From Acidobacteriota bacterium (GTDB lineage: Bacteria; Acidobacteriota; Terriglobia; Acidiferrales; UBA7541), in NCBI GenBank assembly GCA_016179005.1, contig JACOSF010000355.1, positions 1 to 11,113 of the forward strand: a stretch of 11,113 bases of DNA, written 5' to 3'. The notes below the pieces were generated by a model. The model worked only from the letters and a program-made list of their open reading frames with translations. It had not been told where the DNA came from and did not search any database. The position numbers were made by a program, and so were the translations under genes. This document shows, one piece after another, positions 6,217 to 11,113 of this stretch (within the stretch, counting starts at the first letter, position 1; every line of letters starts with the position of its first letter).

Positions 6217-9200
6217 CTAAAGTCGTTTCAGGTTTCTTTGGGCGAGATGGAACGTCGCCGTTGGTTGCCGCTCAATGTTCTTTGGCTTCTCAACTTTTTG
6301 GTATGCAGAAACGGCCGTCTGTTTTTCGCCATAGAGTTCGGCCAGCCGCCCGTACAAATACCAGATCTCGGAGTTGGGTTCTTCCAGATCGTACAAGTCG
6401 AGTGCGTGCAACATCGCCTCGCGCGCCTCATTGGTCTTCCCGGCCTCCGCCCAGACCGCCGACAGTGTGTGCACAATGGCCGGGTTGTTGTTTTGGCTCA
6501 ATTGCGCGGCGCGCTGCGCATCCTCGACGGCCTGTTGCGGCATCGGTTCGATGAAGAGCGCCGCCCAGGCCATGCCGTTATAATCCGAAGCCGTGGCTGT
6601 TCCCAGCGTGGCCAGTCGTCGCAGATGCTCAATGGATTTGGCGAATTGACCGCGGAAATCCTCGATGCGGGCCAGTGCGCGCAACGCCAGCGCGTCGTTC
6701 GCCCGGCTCTTCAACCTCTCTTGCACAACCACTTCCGCATCGTCCCAGCGCTTCAACGCGTTCAGCGCATCGACAACCATTGCGAATGCTGTCTCCGAAT
6801 TCGGGCTGCTGTTCAGAAAATTCTTGGCCATGGGCAGAACGGCGCCATAGTCGTTCAGTTTCGCGTAGGCCGCGGCCAAGCCCAATTCCAGCGCGACCTT
6901 TTCCGCTGGACTGGCGGCCTTTTCTGCCGCGCTGCGCAAGATCGGAACAGCCAAATTTGCGTTCGGGGTCGTCACCAGAAGGCCCGCCGCTGCCGCGCGA
7001 ATCGCATTGGAATCGGCTTCTCTTCCCTTTTCCCAGAGTCGCGGGAAAGGCTTTCCGGCGTACGGGTCATCCCCGCCGCCTAGAGCCATATCTTCTCGAA
7101 CCCAGTCGAGCAAGCGTCGCGCACCCGCTGGATCACCGCGCTCCACGCGCCAGAGTGCCTCGAGCCCTGCGCTGGTTGCCGATTTGGTGTCATCCAAAAT
7201 GCGGTACATTCCGTTCTCGCGGACAACCAGAAAGGTCATCACCTCCGCTCCGGGAGCCTGTGTGCGCACCCGATAATCGCCCCCTTCTATTCCTTCTGCC
7301 GAGAACTGGATGTTGGCCACTATGATGTCGCGTCCCACTTCCAGCGGCAAGCCGGCTCGCGCGATGACGGAACGCGCGCTGCTCATTTCGCGTAGCGGAT
7401 CGCGCTCATTTTCCTTGCTGAGTTCATCAGCAGCTGCCTTGCTGCAAATCGCTAGCAGGTCTTCCTTCTTCGGGCGCTCCGGCGCAAAGAACAGCGCGAA
7501 CATCTGCTTCACCACGTCTCGCGGGTCGCTGGGGGAGAATTTTAGTTCCTCATAGCGGACCGTTTTGCGGTACATCTCGGCCTGACCAAGGACCGCCGTC
7601 GCATTTGCCGCTCCGCGCGCCCCGGCCGCCAAAAGGTCGGCGGCCTGGGAGTACAATCGCAATTGAATGAGCGTTGCCCCGGCCCCGCTCATTGCCTTAC
7701 GCCGCTCCTCGTCGTTGCTGATTTCTTTGTTGGCCTGCTGAATGGCAGCCGCGGATCCTTCTAGCGCAGCGATGGCGACAAGAAGGAGCACCTCTCGCTG
7801 ATTGGAGGACGGCGCCAGTTCCTTAGCTTCATCCCGCAATTCTTTGAACTTGCCTGCCTTCGAGTAGAGGATTGGAAGATTGGCGGCCAGGCCGGTACCT
7901 TTCGTTTTTTCTTTGATTTTCAGATACTCCTGGATGGCTTCGTCGAATTTCGCGTGCTTGCCGTAGCGAACTCCCTCGGCATCATGCTCAAGCAGGATGG
8001 CCAGGTCCCCTCGCGCCTCAACGCTGTCCGCATCGAGCTCCACGGCTTTGCGATACGCGGCGATCGAACCATTCCAATCAAAGCCCTTCTTGAATCGCCG
8101 TCCCATCCCGTCGTGCTGGAGGATCCAGCCCAGCGTCTGCCAGGCAAGTGCCGACTTGGGATCGGCCGTTGTCGCACGGCGCGCCTCCTCGCGCGCAGCT
8201 TCTCCCAGCCCTGCGCCGAGCAGCCCCTGCGCCGTTCGCACGTGATGCGCTGCCACATCGGGTTCCTTCGACGAGATGGAGCGGAATTCAGACAGTGCCT
8301 CTCGAATCTTCCCGGCCTCCAGAGCGTCGAAGCCCTTGTAAGAGAAAACCACCATCTGCGCTTCCGACTTGCGAAGCTTCAGCACGCCCTGCCGCAGCTC
8401 CTCTGCTTCCTCGGCGCTCATTTGGCGCCTTCCGGTATCGAAACGCAGCGTCCCGGACACTACGCCGTCTTCACCTTGCTTGAATTCCCTCGTGAGAGTG
8501 GCCGGGCCGAGCTTCTCGGTGCCGGACTCCGGCAGAGAGCGCACCTGGAACCCGGCGGGCGGCGTAATTCGATAGTGCCACTCGATGGAGTGCGGTTCCG
8601 GCAAAAAGAATGGGCCGTTGCGCTTTCGTTCCTTCTTCTTATCGGCGTGCGGCGTCTCGTCTTGGTCTTCTTGTTCGCCGGCCAGGCTGGAGCCCTCATC
8701 CCGAATCAAAGGCGGGAGCTGGTCGAAAAGCCCCGCGGGCAAAATGGCTACGGCGGCGTCCTTCAAATCCGTGGTTCCACGGGTGGCCTTCGTGGATTCG
8801 ATCCGCAGACGAAACCGCTGCGAATAATCTTTCGGCGGTGTATGTTCGTATTTGACCGGTTCCTTCGAAAGATAGGCCTCGTCAAAGTACTTCTGCAGCT
8901 TCTCCTTTATGTCCTTCGGATCGCGCAGTGCATACCCGTATCGATAATCGCTCTCCATTCCGCCGAACACTTCGGTCGTTTCCACCACGCGGGCGGGGCC
9001 CATGGGGGCCATGAAAAACTCACGGGTTTCGACGATGCGATTCTGGGAGGACGGTGCCTCCGGCGTGCGCTTCAATTCGCGCGTTTCTGGTGAAATTACG
9101 AGAGCCAGGCGATCTTGATCTGCCCAGGCCAGGGTGCCCAGGCGCGAATACTCATCCGTCGCGTCAATCCAGTAATCGGGATTCCCCGGCACGTAAACGA

Positions 9201-10383
9201 TGGCGTGATCAAATTCACCCATGCCGGGAAGACTCGGGTCCGGGTTGACTTGCGGCGATGTGCGCAGCACGGCAAGATGCGCTCGCAGGCCTGCTGCCCT
9301 CAGCATCGCCACGAGCAATGCTGACTTATCCTTGCAGTCGCCAAATTTACGCCGCAAAGTTTCTGCCGGCGTGCGCGGCACCAGCGACGCCTCGTCAAAT
9401 TCGACGCCTGTATAGCGCACCTGCTCGTGCAACCGCCGGACCAGCCGCCAGATGATTTCCTCGCGGCCGTTCGCTCCCTCCAGTGTGTCGCCGATCAAGT
9501 CGCTCCGCGCCGCGTCCCTGATCTGTTCATCCACAATTTGCGAAAATCGTTCCGCGACGCTTTGCCAGGACTTCCCCGTCGAAAACCATACACTTGGGTA
9601 GCCCGGCTGATCGGGCGATGAATAGGGCTCCGGATCGAGCCATCCCGGCATCGGCCTTCGTTCGAACAAAAGCTGCACCCGCCCGCCTGATTCAATGCGC
9701 TTGGCCTGCACTTCCGGCATCAATTGCATTTTGTAATTCAAAGAAAGCGCCGCCGGGAAATCAATCAGCAGGCGGATGTGCTGCACGGGTTCGCGACTCC
9801 CGAAATCCACGCGGTATGTCGTTCCCTGATCGAAAAAGGGCGCCTGCTCGCGAACCTCGGTTTCCAATTCCACCACCGAACCAATCGCCACCGCCGGCAA
9901 CGGACCTTTCACAATTCGACGATCGGAATACACACTCTTATCCTCTTCGCCGACCCCCGCTTCCGTGAGCGTCTTGGGATCTAGTTCATGAATGACCCCG
10001 TCCGGCGTAATGACTCGCGAGCGAATGCGGGGACGCTCTTGGTGCCACGGTTGCCAATCCTGCTCCGTTGATGCCCAGTTCTGCGCACCTGCTTCAGTGG
10101 CAACGCGATACACCATGCGCCACGTCCGAGTCTTCTTTCCATCTGCCTCGAATACGAAGCGGAATTCCTCGAAGAGGACCACCGCCTCCGCGCCGGGCTT
10201 TGCCTCCACGGAGGAGGCGGCTTTCAACACGGCCTTCTGGTCGGCGCGGAATGGCGCATCCAGCCAGGGCTCGTCCGGCTTTGCCTGCGCCTGGCCGGAG
10301 GCTGGCGCACAACTCAGAAGCGCTGTGCAGCAGGCAATAGTCGTCACGGCCATTACTCGTTCTGCAAAACTCAGTTTCAGCAT
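6217..10383 (-). CDS. Large exported DUF3857 / transglutaminase-like / TPR protein
   Basis: This 1388-residue protein starts at the ATG at 10381-10383; Met11 is an alternative and neither has a strong RBS. Residues 1-32 are an export signal with hydrophobic core VMAVTTIACCTALLS. Cys25 sits in LLSC, a loose lipobox, so it is either a lipoprotein or cut near Ala32. Residues about 65-260 are DUF3857-like. The transglutaminase-like core (about 300-430) has an intact triad: Cys350 in FGDCKDKSALL, His393 in FDHAIVYV, Asp407 in YWIDATDEYS. A beta-rich part follows, interrupted by a charged linker (about 564-590). TPR-like helical repeats span about 684-925 and again about 1157-1375. Between them is an unrecognised domain (about 950-1075) that may be SnoaL/NTF2-like. 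The fold permits protease, amidase or crosslinking activity in the periplasm, with TPRs for partner binding; the substrate is unknown. It is the catalytically competent relative of the next gene. Confidence 0.88.
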   Translation of the reverse strand: MLKLSFAERVMAVTTIACCTALLSCAPASGQAQAKPDEPWLDAPFRADQKAVLKAASSVEAKPGAEAVVLFEEFRFVFEADGKKTRTWRMVYRVATEAGAQNWASTEQDWQPWHQERPRIRSRVITPDGVIHELDPKTLTEAGVGEEDKSVYSDRRIVKGPLPAVAIGSVVELETEVREQAPFFDQGTTYRVDFGSREPVQHIRLLIDFPAALSLNYKMQLMPEVQAKRIESGGRVQLLFERRPMPGWLDPEPYSSPDQPGYPSVWFSTGKSWQSVAERFSQIVDEQIRDAARSDLIGDTLEGANGREEIIWRLVRRLHEQVRYTGVEFDEASLVPRTPAETLRRKFGDCKDKSALLVAMLRAAGLRAHLAVLRTSPQVNPDPSLPGMGEFDHAIVYVPGNPDYWIDATDEYSRLGTLAWADQDRLALVISPETRELKRTPEAPSSQNRIVETREFFMAPMGPARVVETTEVFGGMESDYRYGYALRDPKDIKEKLQKYFDEAYLSKEPVKYEHTPPKDYSQRFRLRIESTKATRGTTDLKDAAVAILPAGLFDQLPPLIRDEGSSLAGEQEDQDETPHADKKKERKRNGPFFLPEPHSIEWHYRITPPAGFQVRSLPESGTEKLGPATLTREFKQGEDGVVSGTLRFDTGRRQMSAEEAEELRQGVLKLRKSEAQMVVFSYKGFDALEAGKIREALSEFRSISSKEPDVAAHHVRTAQGLLGAGLGEAAREEARRATTADPKSALAWQTLGWILQHDGMGRRFKKGFDWNGSIAAYRKAVELDADSVEARGDLAILLEHDAEGVRYGKHAKFDEAIQEYLKIKEKTKGTGLAANLPILYSKAGKFKELRDEAKELAPSSNQREVLLLVAIAALEGSAAAIQQANKEISNDEERRKAMSGAGATLIQLRLYSQAADLLAAGARGAANATAVLGQAEMYRKTVRYEELKFSPSDPRDVVKQMFALFFAPERPKKEDLLAICSKAAADELSKENERDPLREMSSARSVIARAGLPLEVGRDIIVANIQFSAEGIEGGDYRVRTQAPGAEVMTFLVVRENGMYRILDDTKSATSAGLEALWRVERGDPAGARRLLDWVREDMALGGGDDPYAGKPFPRLWEKGREADSNAIRAAAAGLLVTTPNANLAVPILRSAAEKAASPAEKVALELGLAAAYAKLNDYGAVLPMAKNFLNSSPNSETAFAMVVDALNALKRWDDAEVVVQERLKSRANDALALRALARIEDFRGQFAKSIEHLRRLATLGTATASDYNGMAWAALFIEPMPQQAVEDAQRAAQLSQNNNPAIVHTLSAVWAEAGKTNEAREAMLHALDLYDLEEPNSEIWYLYGRLAELYGEKQTAVSAYQKVEKPKNIERQPTATFHLAQRNLKRL

Positions 10384-10457
10384 GATGGTGTCTTTCTACA
10401 GGGGAGAGTGTCTTTTAGCATACGAGGAAAAACCGGCGCCAAGTATGTACGGACAGA

Positions 10458-10486
10458 ATCACAAATGCAATTATGATTAATGTAAA
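10458..10486 (-). promoter_or_regulatory. Candidate promoter for the 1388-residue DUF3857/TPR gene
   Basis: In the 132 bp gap 10384-10515, an AT-rich island carries TTTACA (10481-10486, 5 of 6 matches to the -35 consensus). After exactly 17 bp comes TGTGAT (10458-10463, 4 of 6 for -10). The leader would be about 68 nt. Another -10-like CATAAT lies within the spacer (10470-10475) without a good -35. I see no terminator for the preceding nuclease gene, only a tiny CCTCGGAGG palindrome at 10502-10510. Read-through is therefore possible. Confidence 0.45.
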
Positions 10487-10515
10487 CCAGAAATTGTTCT
10501 GCCTCGGAGGAGGGG

Positions 10516-11001
10516 TTACATCTTGTACCGGCCGAGGTCCTCGTCGTTCAGGCCCTCCAGCCACTTGCGGAGCTCTTCATTCGTGCTTTTTTCGGAAACC
10601 GCGTTGGTGACCTTCGAACTCTTGAGCACTTCCTCGTCCACGAAGATGGGGCAGTCCACGCGCAACGCGAGGGCGAGTGCATCGGAAGGGCGCGAGTCCA
10701 CGGACATGATCTGCCCGTTGCGCTCGATCCAGATGAGCGCGTAAAAAGTGTCGTCCTTCAGTTCGTTGACCACCACGCGCTGCACGCGGCACTCCAGGCC
10801 GAGCAGAAGATTCTTCAGCAGGTCGTGGGTCATGGGCCGTGGCGTTTGCACTTTTTCAATTTCCAGTGCAATGGCGTTGGCTTCGTAAATCCCCACCCAG
10901 ATGGGCAAGATCGCACTGCCGTGCGTGTCCTTGAGAACAACGATGGGCATGTTGGTGGCCGGGTCCATCATCAGCTTGCCGATTTTCATTTCCACTTCCA
11001 T
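10516..11001 (-). CDS. Bifunctional nuclease (BFN/DUF151) family protein
   Basis: This 161-residue protein is of normal length for the BFN family (Pfam PF02577). It starts MEVEMKIGKLMMDPATNMPI and continues through the family-typical blocks VVLKDTHGSAILPIWVGIYEANAIA, with the 'LPIWVG-x-x-EA-x-AI' motif at 32-44. Next come PRPMTHDLLKNLL (54-66), VVVNELKDDTFYALI (76-90), and the SVDSRPSDALALALR block (100-114). The C-terminus is acidic and helical (NEELRKWLEGLNDEDLGRY). Plant and fungal-induced members have DNase and RNase activity; the role of bacterial homologues is unsettled. The ATG at 10999-11001 is fixed by GAGGAGG at 11007-11013, 5 nt upstream; a second ATG four codons on is less likely. 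The gene begins 15 bp after the miaB-like stop, with its RBS in that gap, so the two are probably one operon. Confidence 0.9.
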   Translation of the reverse strand: MEVEMKIGKLMMDPATNMPIVVLKDTHGSAILPIWVGIYEANAIALEIEKVQTPRPMTHDLLKNLLLGLECRVQRVVVNELKDDTFYALIWIERNGQIMSVDSRPSDALALALRVDCPIFVDEEVLKSSKVTNAVSEKSTNEELRKWLEGLNDEDLGRYKM

Positions 11002-11016
11002 CGTCGCCTCCTCAGG

Positions 11017-11113
11017 CTACGTGATGCGTTCGCCGACAAGGCTGTTCGGTCCGGCCCGCTTCACCTTCACTTGAACATATTGTCCCAGAAGACTTGCGCC
11101 CGCGCTAGCGGAA
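11017..11113 (-). CDS. miaB: MiaB-like tRNA methylthiotransferase, C-terminal TRAM end only
   Basis: This is the last 32 codons of a gene entering from the right edge, ending with TAG at 11017-11019. The peptide ends GQYVQVKVKRAGPNSLVGER followed by IT. That fits the C-terminal TRAM beta-barrel strand of the MiaB family, which typically reads 'G-x-x-V-x-V-x-I/V-x-x-A-x-x-x-S-L-x-G'. MiaB is a radical-SAM enzyme that adds a methylthio group to i6A37 of tRNAs reading codons beginning with U. The radical-SAM cysteines are outside the window, so the paralogues MtaB and RimO, which also end in a TRAM-like domain, cannot be fully excluded. Linkage to a BFN nuclease gene supports MiaB moderately. 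Confidence 0.65.
   Translation of the reverse strand, partial: SASAGASLLGQYVQVKVKRAGPNSLVGERIT

Noticed and set aside
7954..9093. Plus-strand open frame of 379 codons, with a similar one at 6118-7083
   Set aside because: Both lie opposite the 1388-residue protein, whose domains and catalytic triad are clear on the minus strand. The plus-strand peptides look like shadow translation.

Overview
The window looks like a piece of a GC-rich bacterial chromosome, most likely from the Acidobacteriota. The grounds are family-level: two large exported DUF3857/transglutaminase proteins side by side, a miaB-bifunctional nuclease pair, a YpdA-type reductase of the non-Firmicutes kind, and a nuoI start. 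This is recognition by eye, not a database search. Every gene I accept lies on the minus strand, so the biological order runs from position 11113 down to 1. I see no mobile element, tRNA, rRNA or CRISPR array.

Right end (11113 to 10516): the last 32 codons of a MiaB-type tRNA methylthiotransferase are followed 15 bp later by a bifunctional nuclease (BFN/DUF151) gene with a strong Shine-Dalgarno. The two probably share a transcript. Next (10515 to 3809) come two exported proteins of one superfamily. The first is a 1388-residue protein with a DUF3857 region, a transglutaminase-like core with an intact Cys-His-Asp triad, and long TPR arrays. The second is a 688-residue DUF3857/transglutaminase-fold protein in which the expected Cys and His are Ala and Asn, so it looks like a pseudo-enzyme. 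A possible 40-codon gene lies between them.

Middle (3808 to 1209): after a 211 bp leader come parA, starting at a forced TTG, and parB, overlapping it by 11 bp. They form a chromosome-type partition pair, but no rsmG/mnmG genes and no parS site are visible here. Two small unrecognised genes (109 and 113 residues) follow closely, then a YpdA-like flavoprotein reductase (1175 to 183), all consistent with one read-through unit. Left end (155 to 1): a candidate promoter with a palindrome over its -10 region precedes the first 29 codons of a NuoI-like iron-sulfur subunit of respiratory complex I.

The parts most worth a second look are the active/inactive transglutaminase pair, the par-orf-orf-ypdA arrangement, and the displaced cysteine in the YpdA homologue. 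The rest is ordinary housekeeping sequence.
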